A stretch of DNA of 64,000 bases from Bacteroidia bacterium (GTDB taxonomy: Bacteria > Bacteroidota > Bacteroidia > NS11-12g > UBA955): positions 22,893 to 86,892 of the forward strand of contig JALOAG010000010.1 in assembly GCA_023228875.1 (NCBI GenBank), given 5' to 3'. The position numbers were made by a program, and so were the translations under genes. Shown here in pieces: positions 43,380-52,494 of this stretch (its first letter is position 1; the number at the start of each line of letters is the position of its first letter). The notes under the pieces were generated by a model. That model saw only the letters and a list, made by a program, of their open reading frames with translations, did not search any database and was not told the origin of the DNA.

Positions 43380-43694
43380 TTACTTTTTTCTGACTATCTC
43401 AAAACTTTTGAAAGAATTTGCAACCTGAATAGATTTGACATACACATCAGATACTTTGCTCCAGATATTTCCTTCCTTACATTTTTCAATAAAAACGTCC
43501 AGGTTCCTTTGAGTTCCACATGCAACAATCAAGACAGAGCCGTCTGCTTGATTTTTCACCCAACCTTTGATGTCTAATTTTACTGCAAGTTCCTTGGTAA
43601 ATTTGCGGTAATAAACACCTTGTACCGAACCCGTTACGGTTAATTCAATGCATATGTCAGGAATAGATTCAAGTGTTTTATTTCGTAGTCTCAT
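43380..43694 (-). CDS. Acylphosphatase
   Basis: The 104-aa product has the loop GSVQGVYYRKF, with the phosphate-binding Arg, and GWVKNQADGSV, with the catalytic Asn. It hydrolyses carboxyl-phosphate bonds of acyl phosphates. It converges with rlmH, 8 bp apart. A TAATTTTG box lies at 43712-43719, 17 nt upstream. Confidence 0.92.
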   Translation of the reverse strand: MRLRNKTLESIPDICIELTVTGSVQGVYYRKFTKELAVKLDIKGWVKNQADGSVLIVACGTQRNLDVFIEKCKEGNIWSKVSDVYVKSIQVANSFKSFEIVRKK

Positions 43695-43711
43695 GTGTCA
43701 ATAGGGATACA

Positions 43712-43719
43712 CAAAATTA
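43712..43719 (-). promoter_or_regulatory. -7 box (TAATTTTG) of the acylphosphatase gene
   Basis: This exact TAnnTTTG match on the minus strand lies 17 nt before the ATG at 43694. Confidence 0.45.
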
Positions 43720-43834
43720 AACGAAGAATAATGATGTTGTGTGCTTTTTGACGAGAAAAGTATTCGAGCAGATGAAAGACCAAAATCAGATTAAAAGAAT
43801 TTTAAAATTAGTTTGGGATTGAAAAAATACTTCC

Positions 43835-43842
43835 TATATTTG
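43835..43842 (+). promoter_or_regulatory. -7 box (TATATTTG) of the rplU-rpmA operon
   Basis: This exact TAnnTTTG match ends 19 nt before the rplU ATG. Confidence 0.6.
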
Positions 43843-43861
43843 CACCCTCAAAACAAGGGAC

Positions 43862-44173
43862 ATGTACGCAATCGTAGAAATAGCAGGTCAACAGTTTAAA
43901 GTAGAGAAGGATCAATCTTTATTTGTACACAGATTAGAGAATGAAGCCGGTTCAAGTGTTGATTTTGATAAAGTTTTGTTAGTTGACAACGAAGGAAAGA
44001 TATCTGTTGGTTCTCCAACTGTAAAAGGAGCATCAGTTAAAGCTTCAATTTTAGAACATGTACAAGGGGATAAAGTTCTTGTATTTAAAAAGAAGCGTAG
44101 AAAAGGATACAAAAAATTAAATGGACACAGACAACAATTGTCCAAGATTAAAGTTGAAGCAATTACAATCTAA
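43862..44173 (+). CDS. rplU: 50S ribosomal protein L21
   Basis: The 103-aa product has the L21 signatures MYAIVEIAGQQFKVEKDQ and VFKKKRRKGYKKLNGHRQ. It is a large-subunit protein that binds 23S rRNA. rpmA follows after 13 bp, the usual gene order. Confidence 0.97.
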   Translation: MYAIVEIAGQQFKVEKDQSLFVHRLENEAGSSVDFDKVLLVDNEGKISVGSPTVKGASVKASILEHVQGDKVLVFKKKRRKGYKKLNGHRQQLSKIKVEAITI

Positions 44174-44186
44174 GAAGTAAAGTAAA

Positions 44187-44441
44187 ATGGCACATAAGAA
44201 AGGAGCAGGTAGTTCGGATAATGGAAGAGAGTCGCATAGTAAACGACTTGGCGTAAAATTGTACGGTGGTCAAATTGCTAAAGCCGGCAACATTATCGTT
44301 CGTCAGAGAGGTACAGTTCATCATCCAGGTGAAAATGTTGGTATGGGTAAGGACCATACACTTTTTGCATTGATTGATGGTACTGTAACTTTCAAAAAGA
44401 AAAAGAATAACAGAAGTTTTGTTTCTGTTGTTCAAAATTAA
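44187..44441 (+). CDS. rpmA: 50S ribosomal protein L27
   Basis: The 84-aa product has MAHKKGAGSSDNGRESHSKR, whose N-terminal tail reaches the peptidyl-transferase centre, and RQRGTVHHPGENVGMGKD. There is no N-terminal cleavage extension of the Firmicutes type. A terminator follows at 44481. Confidence 0.97.
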   Translation: MAHKKGAGSSDNGRESHSKRLGVKLYGGQIAKAGNIIVRQRGTVHHPGENVGMGKDHTLFALIDGTVTFKKKKNNRSFVSVVQN

Positions 44442-44480
44442 ATTGAAGTTTTCATAGTTTAAAGTTAATGGTTTGGAATT

Positions 44481-44505
44481 GCCCCGATTACTCGGGGCTT
44501 TTTCA
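44481..44505 (+). terminator. Rho-independent terminator after rpmA
   Basis: GCCCCGA and TCGGGGC form a 7-bp GC-rich stem with a 4-nt loop, followed by TTTTTC. Confidence 0.85.
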
Positions 44506-44562
44506 TTTATAGGGAGTTAGCAATTAGTGTATAAACATTCACATTTACTTGTGTTTTAGTTC

Positions 44563-44570
44563 TATTTTTG
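44563..44570 (+). promoter_or_regulatory. -7 box (TATTTTTG) at the rfbC start
   Basis: This exact TAnnTTTG match ends directly before the first ATG (44571). Transcription should therefore begin downstream of that ATG, which favours the second ATG at 44580 as the true start. Confidence 0.5.
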
Positions 44571-44579
44571 ATGCCCAAG

Positions 44580-45122
44580 ATGAAAGTAATCGAGACTGGG
44601 CTGGAAGGCTTATTGCTTATTGAACCTAAGGTGTTAGAAGATGCAAGAGGCTATTTCTTTGAAAGCTATAATAGAGAAGTTTTTGTAAAAAATGGTATTG
44701 ATGATGTCTTTGTTCAAGACAACCAGTCAATGAGCATGAAAGGCGCTATTAGAGGATTGCATTTTCAGAAAAATCCTCATCCTCAAGCAAAACTCGTTAG
44801 GGTGGTGCAGGGACGAGTTTTAGATGTAGTGGTGGATATCAGAACAAATTCGCCAACTTTTGCTAAAGTATATTCTGCAGAATTAAGTGAGTCAAATAAG
44901 TTGATGATGTATATACCTGTTGGATTTGCGCATGGGTTTGCAACATTGGAAGATTATACTGTTTTTCAGTATAAATGTTCGGACTTGTACTTTCCTGAAA
45001 CTGAAGGCGGTATTTTTTGGAATGATGCAGACCTTAATATTCAATGGGGTGTGCAGCATCCGATTATTTCTGATAAAGATGCTCGGCTGCCACTTTTTAA
45101 AGATTTTCGCTCTCCATTTTAA
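44580..45122 (+). CDS. rfbC: dTDP-4-dehydrorhamnose 3,5-epimerase-like protein
   Basis: The 180-aa product (183 aa if the ATG at 44571 is used) has the RmlC cupin motifs ARGYFFESYN, GAIRGLHFQKNPHPQAKLVR (catalytic His) and PVGFAHGFATLED. It epimerises the 4-keto sugar in dTDP-rhamnose synthesis. No other rml gene lies nearby. Its stop overlaps the convergent reductase gene by 4 bp. Confidence 0.88.
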   Translation: MKVIETGLEGLLLIEPKVLEDARGYFFESYNREVFVKNGIDDVFVQDNQSMSMKGAIRGLHFQKNPHPQAKLVRVVQGRVLDVVVDIRTNSPTFAKVYSAELSESNKLMMYIPVGFAHGFATLEDYTVFQYKCSDLYFPETEGGIFWNDADLNIQWGVQHPIISDKDARLPLFKDFRSPF

Positions 45123-46135
45123 ATTTGCTTTAAAAATTGGATTGTATTAACACCGTCTGCATAATCCCATAACTCAGGGTGTTGAGTTGCTCCAAAACTG
45201 ACTGTATTCATTTGTAAATCCTTATTGTTTGCTACAACACACTGAATATTCTCTCTTTCGGAATTTAATCCGGACAATAAGGTTGATATGTCTTTATAAT
45301 AACTATATCCCAACATTGCCACAGGTGTTTGCAATTGATCACGCTCAACCATAATCAGACATCCGGTATCAATATGTTTATCCAAGTTCATCAACAAAAT
45401 TGCTTTATGGTAAGTGTAGTTGTTTGCGTATTTGTGATGATTAATTAGGTCTAAATATGGTGTCCAATATTTTATTATGTTTTCTAAGTCAAATTTTTCG
45501 GGTAGAAACAAATGTGTAACGTTTCTACAACCCATCCCAAAATAACTGAAAACATCTTTCCCTAATGCCTTGATTTCTTCATCTGTTGTGCTGTCGTCAA
45601 TGATTGCAACAGATGTGCGGTTCTTTCTGATTAGATTTGGCTTGTTTTTGAAATAATATTCAAAGTAACGGGCGCTGTTGTTACTTCCGGTCCCAATGTA
45701 TGCATCTACACCCTTTACGAATCCTTCACTAAGCATGATTTTGTGCTTGAGTTCGGGGATGGAGTCTGTTAATTGTGATACAACCCATTTAATGAGTACC
45801 GAATCTTGTGAAGATGGCTTTATGATTACTGAATGACCTACAATTAAGCAACATAAGATGTCGTGTAGTCCAACCAATGGCAAGTTCCCTGCTAAGATTA
45901 CCCCCACTTTTTTATTACTAACTTCAATGTTTTCTCTAATTCCTTCTCTATCAATCCATGCTTCAATACTTACAGTGGTGAGTGAGTTAGCCCATGATTC
46001 AAAAGCTAATTTGCAGTTTGATTGTGTGAACCAAGGATTTTCTATTTCTGCCTTTTGAAATAATTCAATGTTATCTGTATTTTGAGCAAATATGGATTGA
46101 AGCGTTTTTAGTAGCTGAATGGATTGAAGAGCCAT
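45119..46135 (-). CDS. LuxC-like acyl-CoA/acyl reductase
   Basis: The 338-aa product resembles the LuxC/acyl-CoA reductase branch of the aldehyde dehydrogenase superfamily, with segments VGVILAGNLPLVGLHDILCC, FGMGCRNVTHLFLP (catalytic Cys) and GCLIMVERDQ. Such enzymes reduce acyl-CoA or acyl-protein to aldehyde. No lux partner genes are present. A TACCTTTG box ends 4 nt before the ATG. Confidence 0.8.
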   Translation of the reverse strand: MALQSIQLLKTLQSIFAQNTDNIELFQKAEIENPWFTQSNCKLAFESWANSLTTVSIEAWIDREGIRENIEVSNKKVGVILAGNLPLVGLHDILCCLIVGHSVIIKPSSQDSVLIKWVVSQLTDSIPELKHKIMLSEGFVKGVDAYIGTGSNNSARYFEYYFKNKPNLIRKNRTSVAIIDDSTTDEEIKALGKDVFSYFGMGCRNVTHLFLPEKFDLENIIKYWTPYLDLINHHKYANNYTYHKAILLMNLDKHIDTGCLIMVERDQLQTPVAMLGYSYYKDISTLLSGLNSERENIQCVVANNKDLQMNTVSFGATQHPELWDYADGVNTIQFLKQI

Positions 46136-46139
46136 GCTG

Positions 46140-46147
46140 CAAAGGTA
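46140..46147 (-). promoter_or_regulatory. -7 box (TACCTTTG) 4 nt before the LuxC-like start
   Basis: This is an exact TAnnTTTG match on the minus strand; only CAGC separates it from the ATG at 46135. A leaderless transcript is predicted. Confidence 0.55.
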
Positions 46148-46211
46148 TGCTTTAGTCTTTTATATGATTAGCCGGAACATGCTGTAAAGTAATTTTCTAA
46201 AATATAAATCC

Positions 46212-46219
46212 TATTTTTG
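46212..46219 (+). promoter_or_regulatory. -7 box (TATTTTTG) 5 nt before the barrel-protein start
   Basis: This is an exact TAnnTTTG match; only ACCCC separates it from the ATG at 46225. A leaderless transcript is predicted. Confidence 0.55.
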
Positions 46220-46224
46220 ACCCC

Positions 46225-46953
46225 ATGTCAAACAAGCGCGGATTTTTAATACTGTTAACGATATTTTTCTTTTATACACATTATTCCTATGGGCAAAAGG
46301 GTTTTAGAGCAGGTTTAGCATTGACACCAAACCTTTCAAAAGCCAATCTCTTAGATCCATTGCCTGAAGATTTTAATAGGAAAAATGCACCAGGTGTTGT
46401 AGGAGGGTTAATGATACAGTATGGTTTAAATTCAGGTATTGCGTTTCATTCAGGCTTTTTGTTGTCATCTAAAAGTTATACTATTATCAATTATGATAAC
46501 AATATTAATGGTACGATTAGAGGCAATGTGGGGGGATTCGAAGTTCCATTGGGTTTTTATTTGCGTCAACCTATGAATAAGCAATCATTTATGCGAGAAT
46601 TGGTTGGGGTGAGTGCATTTTATAACAGCAATAAAGATAATATTTCTTTTTATCGCTCAACCCCCGAAAATCCTTTTGCTTTAGAAGTGATTATCAATAA
46701 AAGAATTTCATATAGTCTTAATATTGGCGTGGAGTTTATGAGAGAGTTTGAGAGTGGTCATGCGTTTACGGTTGGGGTGCTTTATAAAAGAGGTATGGGA
46801 AATCCAATGACTTTAAACGTAATCAATGATAAGAATTCAAGAACCCCTTTGTTTGAAATGGGTTATTCAGGTAGTTATCTGGGTTTGAATTTTAGTTTTT
46901 TGTTTGATTTCAATGACTTAAAGCCAATGAAAGGTGATTTGTATTTTGATTAA
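46225..46953 (+). CDS. Outer-membrane beta-barrel protein, PorT-like fold
   Basis: The 242-aa product has a signal peptide ending near YSYGQ and alternating barrel-like strands ending in LNFSFLFDF. The pattern resembles the PorT-type small barrel family common in this phylum, but assignment to the T9SS PorT itself is not supported. It converges with the next gene, 3 bp apart. Confidence 0.72.
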   Translation: MSNKRGFLILLTIFFFYTHYSYGQKGFRAGLALTPNLSKANLLDPLPEDFNRKNAPGVVGGLMIQYGLNSGIAFHSGFLLSSKSYTIINYDNNINGTIRGNVGGFEVPLGFYLRQPMNKQSFMRELVGVSAFYNSNKDNISFYRSTPENPFALEVIINKRISYSLNIGVEFMREFESGHAFTVGVLYKRGMGNPMTLNVINDKNSRTPLFEMGYSGSYLGLNFSFLFDFNDLKPMKGDLYFD

Positions 46954-46956
46954 CAA

Positions 46957-47325
46957 TTAATATTCAGGGCGTTTTAATAGTTCAGCAACTATGATAGCTT
47001 CTTTCGATGGGATACCCAGAATGTCTATTGGTTCTTCATTTACATCAAGGTCTATCAATTCAATATTTTCTCGCTTTGAAACTTGAGGCGTTGGTGTTGA
47101 TTGATATGTGTATTGTTTATTTGGCGTGTATTCCTCAGATATATGGTAATTTTTTTTAACTCTTTGGGATGGTGTTTGATTTGGGAATTCTACTTTTGAA
47201 CTTGTGTTTTGCTGTGATGTTTTCTCCTTGTTCTTTTTGGAAGAGGAGAATTTATATAACATATACAAAATGGCAAAGATGACATAAATAAAAGTCTCTA
47301 TACCGGAAGAAGCAAAATGAAACAT
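46957..47325 (-). CDS. Small single-pass membrane protein
   Basis: The 122-aa product has one N-terminal hydrophobic segment (FIYVIFAILYMLYKF, about residues 12-27) and then a polar, Gln/Ser/Pro-rich cytoplasmic or periplasmic region. I recognise no family. A TATTTTTG box ends 5 nt before the ATG. It is divergent from folK. Confidence 0.65.
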   Translation of the reverse strand: MFHFASSGIETFIYVIFAILYMLYKFSSSKKNKEKTSQQNTSSKVEFPNQTPSQRVKKNYHISEEYTPNKQYTYQSTPTPQVSKRENIELIDLDVNEEPIDILGIPSKEAIIVAELLKRPEY

Positions 47326-47330
47326 AAAGG

Positions 47331-47338
47331 CAAAAATA
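47331..47338 (-). promoter_or_regulatory. -7 box (TATTTTTG) 5 nt before the small membrane protein start
   Basis: This is an exact TAnnTTTG match on the minus strand; only CCTTT separates it from the ATG at 47325. Confidence 0.55.
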
Positions 47339-47361
47339 ACGCAAAAACATTTACACGCAAG

Positions 47362-47841
47362 ATGTTCTATATAATCTTAGCCGGTGGAAATTTGGCTGAC
47401 CCGATTCAACAAATCAATTTTGCAAAGAGAGAGTTAAGAAATTTGTCTATTAATGGAAGTATTTTACAATCATCTCTTTATAAGACTAAAGCTTGGGGTA
47501 ATATAGACCAGCCGGATTTTTTCAATCAGGTATTTGCTTTCAAGTCAACATTGCCGCCATTATTTGTTATGAAACAACTATTAAAAATAGAGGAGCGTAA
47601 GGGTAGAAAGCGCAAAGAGAAATGGGGTGCCCGAATACTGGATTTGGATATGCTATATTGCGGCAAACAAAAGGTAAATTCTGCTCAATTGATAGTTCCT
47701 CATCCTGAAATTCAAAATAGAAGGTTTTGTCTTGTTCCTCTTGCTGAATTATTGCCGAAGTTTATCCATCCAACACTCCGTTTGATGAATAGTCAATTAC
47801 TTAAACAATGTAAAGACGATGGATTTGTTGAAAAATATTGA
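47362..47841 (+). CDS. folK: HPPK, folate biosynthesis pyrophosphokinase
   Basis: The 159-aa product has the HPPK pattern MFYIILAGGNLADP, then SSLYKTKAWGNIDQPDFFNQ and the DLDMLYCG metal motif with HPEIQNRRF. It transfers pyrophosphate to 6-hydroxymethyl-dihydropterin. The ATG at 47362 matches the family N-terminus; an upstream in-frame ATG at 47317 adds 15 non-conserved residues. Its end overlaps the next gene by 23 bp. Confidence 0.9.
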   Translation: MFYIILAGGNLADPIQQINFAKRELRNLSINGSILQSSLYKTKAWGNIDQPDFFNQVFAFKSTLPPLFVMKQLLKIEERKGRKRKEKWGARILDLDMLYCGKQKVNSAQLIVPHPEIQNRRFCLVPLAELLPKFIHPTLRLMNSQLLKQCKDDGFVEKY

Positions 47842-48409
47842 ACCGCCACATATAGCTCCCGTTTGTATTTTCCCAACTATTAGCTGGTTTATGCATTATG
47901 TAGTAGAACAACAGAAACTTTGTCTTTCAAATAAAATCTACACCCCTAAATCCTTTTCAGGTAATAGGTTTGTTTTAATCGGACCCAATAAAATCAGTAG
48001 TTTTAGTGTTCCGTTGCAAAAAGAGTCTTTAGGTGCAGGTGTTTCAGATGTGCTAATATCGAATCAATCCAAATGGTTAAAGGAATTAAAAAACACATTG
48101 CAAACTATTTACGGGAAGACATCTTATTTTGAATACTATGATTATAAATTGTGGGATGTATTTGAGAAGCTACAAGATGAAAAGTTGCTAAACTTAGCCC
48201 TTGGTACCTTGGGATGGGCTCACAAAGCTTTGCAATGGGATGTTGAGATAACACTCACTGACCATGTTGCAACTGAACTATTGACTGAGTTTGAGATAAC
48301 TCCCTATCCTCAACCATTTATGGATAGATTTGGATTTGTGCAAAATGCCACTGTCTTTGATATTATTTTCTGTTTGGGTCCTGAAGCGGCTCTGAGAATG
48401 CGATATTGA
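47819..48409 (+). CDS. WbqC-like family protein
   Basis: The 196-aa product shows the WbqC-like pattern: PTISWFMHYV near the start, NRFVLIGPNKISSFSVPLQK, then a YFEYYDYKLWDVF segment. Members occur in O-antigen and other gene clusters, but the activity is not settled. It overlaps folK by 23 bp and is translated in another frame. Confidence 0.8.
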   Translation: MDLLKNIEPPHIAPVCIFPTISWFMHYVVEQQKLCLSNKIYTPKSFSGNRFVLIGPNKISSFSVPLQKESLGAGVSDVLISNQSKWLKELKNTLQTIYGKTSYFEYYDYKLWDVFEKLQDEKLLNLALGTLGWAHKALQWDVEITLTDHVATELLTEFEITPYPQPFMDRFGFVQNATVFDIIFCLGPEAALRMRY

Positions 48410-48490
48410 GCCTTGTGAACATATGTTCCAATATAGTGAATAGCTGTTCATAAACATCTGACTCCGTAGTAAATGGAATCAAGAAAGGCA

Positions 48491-48498
48491 TACATTTG
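48491..48498 (+). promoter_or_regulatory. -7 box (TACATTTG) of the aminotransferase gene
   Basis: This exact TAnnTTTG match leaves about 23 nt before the ATG at 48522. Confidence 0.5.
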
Positions 48499-48521
48499 CA
48501 ACTGTAATTCTAAATTTTCTT

Positions 48522-49712
48522 ATGATTTCTAAACGTGTGAATAGCCTTTCCGAATCTGAAAGTATTGCAATGGCAAAACGAGCCAGAGATTTGACTGCAC
48601 AAGGATTTGATATAGTTAGTTTGAGTATGGGCGAACCGGACTTCCCAACTCCTGATCACATAAAAGAAGCTGCAAAGGCTGCACTTGATGCCAATAAAAC
48701 ACATTATCCACCGGTTGCTGGCATCCCTGAATTGCGCGAAGCAGTTTGTTATAAATTAAAAAGAGATAATCAACTTGTTTATAAGCCTGAGAATATTGTG
48801 GTTAGCACAGGTGCAAAGCACTCGCTTATGAATACTATCCTCAGTTTGATTGACCCAGGAGATGAGGTAATTATTCCTACACCATATTGGGTTAGCTACA
48901 AAGAGATTGTGAAATTTGCTGAAGGTGTGCCGGTGTTAGTAGAAGGTAAAATTGAAAATAACTATAAAATTACACCTTCTCAATTAGAGCAAGCGATTAC
49001 ACCCAAAACAAAAATATTGCTTTTTTCTAATCCATGTAATCCCACAGGTTCATTTTACACAGAGTCTGAATTAAAAGAATGGGCAAAAGTGTTAGAGAAG
49101 TATCCGCGTATCTTTATATGTTCCGATGAAATCTATGAGTATATAAATTTCACAGGCGCACATTTTAGTATTGCGCAGATTCCATCTATGTTTGAGCGTA
49201 CTATTGTTATAAATGGGGTGAGTAAGGGATATGCTATGACCGGGTGGAGAATCGGATATATTGCTGCTCAAAAAGAAATAGCAGTGGCTTGTGAAAAACT
49301 TCAAGGACAATTTACTTCAGGAGCTAACTCTATAGCTCAGTATGCTGCTGTTGCTGCACTTGGTGATAACCTTGAACCAAGTAAAATGATGAACAAGAAG
49401 TTCCAAGAAAGAAGGGATTTAGCATTGACTTTGTCTGCGCAAATCCCAGGATTTAAAACAACTGTTCCAGATGGAGCATATTATCTTTTCCCGGATGTAA
49501 GCGCTTATTTTGGAAAGAAGACAGAAAGCGGAGAAGTGATACAATCAGACTATGATTTGGTAATATATTTATTGAATACCGGTCATGTTGCAACTGTGCA
49601 AGGTTCTGCCTTTGGTGAGAAAAACTGTTTGAGACTTTCTTTTGCTACTTCAAATGAGAATTTGATTGAAGCATTTGTAAGAATGAAAAATGCCTTAAGT
49701 AAACTTAAATAA
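48522..49712 (+). CDS. Class I PLP-dependent aminotransferase (aspartate-type)
   Basis: The 396-aa product has SMGEPDFPTPDHI, the NPCNPTGSFY segment, SDEIYEYI and the PLP-binding Lys in VSKGYAMTGWRIGYI (about residue 235). It probably transfers amino groups between aspartate and 2-oxoglutarate. The kinase gene follows 9 bp downstream. Confidence 0.92.
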   Translation: MISKRVNSLSESESIAMAKRARDLTAQGFDIVSLSMGEPDFPTPDHIKEAAKAALDANKTHYPPVAGIPELREAVCYKLKRDNQLVYKPENIVVSTGAKHSLMNTILSLIDPGDEVIIPTPYWVSYKEIVKFAEGVPVLVEGKIENNYKITPSQLEQAITPKTKILLFSNPCNPTGSFYTESELKEWAKVLEKYPRIFICSDEIYEYINFTGAHFSIAQIPSMFERTIVINGVSKGYAMTGWRIGYIAAQKEIAVACEKLQGQFTSGANSIAQYAAVAALGDNLEPSKMMNKKFQERRDLALTLSAQIPGFKTTVPDGAYYLFPDVSAYFGKKTESGEVIQSDYDLVIYLLNTGHVATVQGSAFGEKNCLRLSFATSNENLIEAFVRMKNALSKLK

Positions 49713-49721
49713 AAAGTTATT

Positions 49722-50714
49722 ATGCAGCACGATTTGAAAACTCTTTTTAAGGGGAAGCGGGTATTAATTGTTGGTGATATCATGCTGGACTCATATATCT
49801 TTGGGAGTGTTGAAAGAATTTCGCCCGAAGCTCCGGTTCCAGTTGTGGCTATCGAAAAAAGAGAGAATCGTCCGGGTGGTGCTGCCAATGTTGCTTTTAA
49901 TATTAAATCCCTTGGTGCGATTCCAATGCTTTGCGCTTTTGTTGGAAATGACTCAGAAGGTGAAATTATGAAAAATATTTTGCTTGAAAATGAAATTTCA
50001 AAGGATTATATCATGGTCTCTCCGACTCGCAAGACGACTGCAAAATTGAGAGTGATGGCACAAAAGAATCAGCTGCTTCGCCTCGATTACGAACAAACAA
50101 ATGATTTAAACCAAGATGAAAATCTCTTATTGTTCAATTCATTTAATGCAGCCATTGCACAAGCTGATGTTGTCATTTTAGAAGACTACAATAAAGGAGT
50201 ATTAACTTCAGACAATATCTCAAAACTGATATCCATTGCACATGAGCATAATGTTCCTGTAACTGTGGATCCTAAAAAGAAGAATTTTTGGGAATACAAA
50301 CATGTCGATATGTTTAAACCCAATTTGAAAGAGTTAAAGGAAGCTCTTAATTCAACAGATAATTTATCCGATGAGCACTTTTTTCTAAAGGCAATCAAGG
50401 AAATGGAAATGAATCTGTCTAATAAGATTAGTTTTATAACCTTGTCCGAAAGGGGTGTTTTTATTAAAGATCAAGAACAACAACATTTTTTACCTGCATT
50501 TGTTAGAACCATTGCCGATGTTTCGGGAGCAGGCGATACTGTTATTAGTGTTGCATCACTTTGCTTAGCTGCCCGAATGCCGATAAAAGACATAGCTTTT
50601 ATTGCAAATCTTGCCGGAGGATTAGTGTGTGAGCATCCCGGTGTAGTTCCCATTAATCTTGAGAGGTTAGAATCTGAATATTTAAAACATAGCCACTCAA
50701 ATGGCAGCATTTAA
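49722..50714 (+). CDS. rfaE1: D-glycero-beta-D-manno-heptose-7-phosphate kinase
   Basis: The 330-aa PfkB-family product has VLIVGDIMLDSYIFGSVERI, RPGGAANVAFNI and the catalytic DVSGAGDTV. This is the kinase half of HldE as a free-standing protein. It phosphorylates heptose-7-phosphate on the way to ADP-heptose, which fits the GT9 gene at 3848-4930. It overlaps the K+ transporter by 14 bp. Confidence 0.92.
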   Translation: MQHDLKTLFKGKRVLIVGDIMLDSYIFGSVERISPEAPVPVVAIEKRENRPGGAANVAFNIKSLGAIPMLCAFVGNDSEGEIMKNILLENEISKDYIMVSPTRKTTAKLRVMAQKNQLLRLDYEQTNDLNQDENLLLFNSFNAAIAQADVVILEDYNKGVLTSDNISKLISIAHEHNVPVTVDPKKKNFWEYKHVDMFKPNLKELKEALNSTDNLSDEHFFLKAIKEMEMNLSNKISFITLSERGVFIKDQEQQHFLPAFVRTIADVSGAGDTVISVASLCLAARMPIKDIAFIANLAGGLVCEHPGVVPINLERLESEYLKHSHSNGSI

Positions 50715-52494
50715 AAATCGTAGAATCTGGTTTTTTGAACATAATAGTATCATCCTTAGATGGAATAGGGTGATTATTAACCTCATTTCATTTGTTGTAT
50801 TCGGACTTATGATTGCGAGGTATGGATTCAACTTTGAAGGTAAGACTTCTGAACTTTGGATTCCAACCATCAGGGCTTTCTATTTTATTTATGCATTCAA
50901 TTTTTTGTTTAGAATGTCAATAGAGCGCAAAAAGATTACATTCATCCGTGCACATTTGTTTGAAACTTTGATATTCTGTTTAATTGCTTTAGGTGGAATA
51001 AGCTATTTTGGCTTTTCAACTTCTCACCTTCAGAAGTTTGCAAGTATCATGGGAAACGATAGGAAGTATTACGAGTTCTTCTTGCTTTTCTTTTTGTTGT
51101 TATTGGCTTTAATTGAGTTTGTCAAGTCGTTGAATTTTGTTGTTTCAAGTACTATTAAACCTGCCATCCTCTTTTTATTGTCGTTTGTCTTTGTTATTAG
51201 TGCAGGTACAGGCTTGTTAATGTTACCGGGGTTTAATAATCAAAACACATTTCTTGATTTCTTTGATGCATTATTTGTTTCAACAAGTGCGGTATGTATC
51301 ACAGGTCTTTCCACTATAGAAATTGGAACCTTTTTTAATATAAAAGGACAAATTATACTACTGCTTCTAATTCAAATGGGAGGTGTTGGCTTGTTGACTT
51401 TTGCTTCGTTTTTTGCGACTTATATCAAGAAGGGCATTGGAATTAAACAACAAGTATTGATGAATGAGTTATTTAATATGGATTCTTTGAACAGTAGTTT
51501 TTCTTTTATTAAGAGAATGCTTTTCTTATTCTTTGGATTGGAACTAGTTGGAGTTGCTGCAGTCTTATTGTCTTGGGGAGATTATCCTTTTGAATCTTTT
51601 GGACAAAAATTATATTACACTATTTTTCATGTAGGTTCTGCCTTTTGTAATGCGGGTTTTTCATTATTTCCAGATGCAACCAAAAACGAAATCATAAATC
51701 GAATGTATTTATGGCAGTATGTTATGGGAGGTTTAATGATTTTTGGAGGCTTAGGATTCCCTGCATTGATTGATGTGTTTTCAATTAGAAGACTGCGAGA
51801 AAGAGTACGACTTACTTGGAAAGGTTGGGAATTAGGGACTAAGATTTCACTTTATTCATCCTTAATATTACTCATCATTGGGTGTTTGTTTTTCTTTTTT
51901 CTTTATATCAATGGGAGCTTTTATCAAGAGAATACAATTGAAAAACTTTCAATTTCTTTCTTTCAATCAGCTGGATTAAGAACAACAGGTATGGGTTCTG
52001 TAGATTTAGCGCTGGTCCCACAGTCTTTAATATTATTGTGCATGTTTTTGATGTTTATAGGTGGAGGTTCATCTTCTTTAGCAGGGGGAATCAAGACTAG
52101 CACTTTTGTTGTAGCATTTGTAGCTATTTTGGGTACTATTTCAGGGAAAAAGGAAGCCATATTGGGCGGAAGGAGTGTATCTAATGAACTTATTTATAAG
52201 GCATTTGCAATCATTGTTTTCTCTGGGAATTATATCCTGTTGGTCATCACCGCATTGAGTTTTTCAGATCCCGACATCCCTTTCTTGAAACTCACTTTTG
52301 AAGCTGTTTCAGCATTTACAAATACCGGATTGTCGATGGGAATAACCTCTAGTATGAGTGATGTTGGTAAAGTGATTTTAAGTTTTGCTATGTTTGGAGG
52401 CAGGGTAGGTGTATTAACGCTGGCATTTGCATTAAGTTCTAAAGCCAAACCTAATACTATCCATTACCCTAAGACACATTTAATTATTGGATAA
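50701..52494 (+). CDS. Trk/Ktr-type potassium uptake membrane subunit
   Basis: The 597-aa product has multiple hydrophobic segments with the characteristic K+ pore stretches (SAVCITGLSTIE, GSAFCNAGFSLF, SAGLRTTGMGS, SAFTNTGLSMG) of TrkH/KtrB. An N-terminal extension of about 130 residues with four further hydrophobic segments precedes the pore domain. No cytoplasmic RCK subunit gene is nearby. Confidence 0.9.
   Translation: MAAFKNRRIWFFEHNSIILRWNRVIINLISFVVFGLMIARYGFNFEGKTSELWIPTIRAFYFIYAFNFLFRMSIERKKITFIRAHLFETLIFCLIALGGISYFGFSTSHLQKFASIMGNDRKYYEFFLLFFLLLLALIEFVKSLNFVVSSTIKPAILFLLSFVFVISAGTGLLMLPGFNNQNTFLDFFDALFVSTSAVCITGLSTIEIGTFFNIKGQIILLLLIQMGGVGLLTFASFFATYIKKGIGIKQQVLMNELFNMDSLNSSFSFIKRMLFLFFGLELVGVAAVLLSWGDYPFESFGQKLYYTIFHVGSAFCNAGFSLFPDATKNEIINRMYLWQYVMGGLMIFGGLGFPALIDVFSIRRLRERVRLTWKGWELGTKISLYSSLILLIIGCLFFFFLYINGSFYQENTIEKLSISFFQSAGLRTTGMGSVDLALVPQSLILLCMFLMFIGGGSSSLAGGIKTSTFVVAFVAILGTISGKKEAILGGRSVSNELIYKAFAIIVFSGNYILLVITALSFSDPDIPFLKLTFEAVSAFTNTGLSMGITSSMSDVGKVILSFAMFGGRVGVLTLAFALSSKAKPNTIHYPKTHLIIG

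Noticed and set aside
45119..46135. Bioluminescence operon from the LuxC-like gene
   Set aside because: No luxA, B, D or E is near; single LuxC-like reductases occur in non-luminous bacteria.
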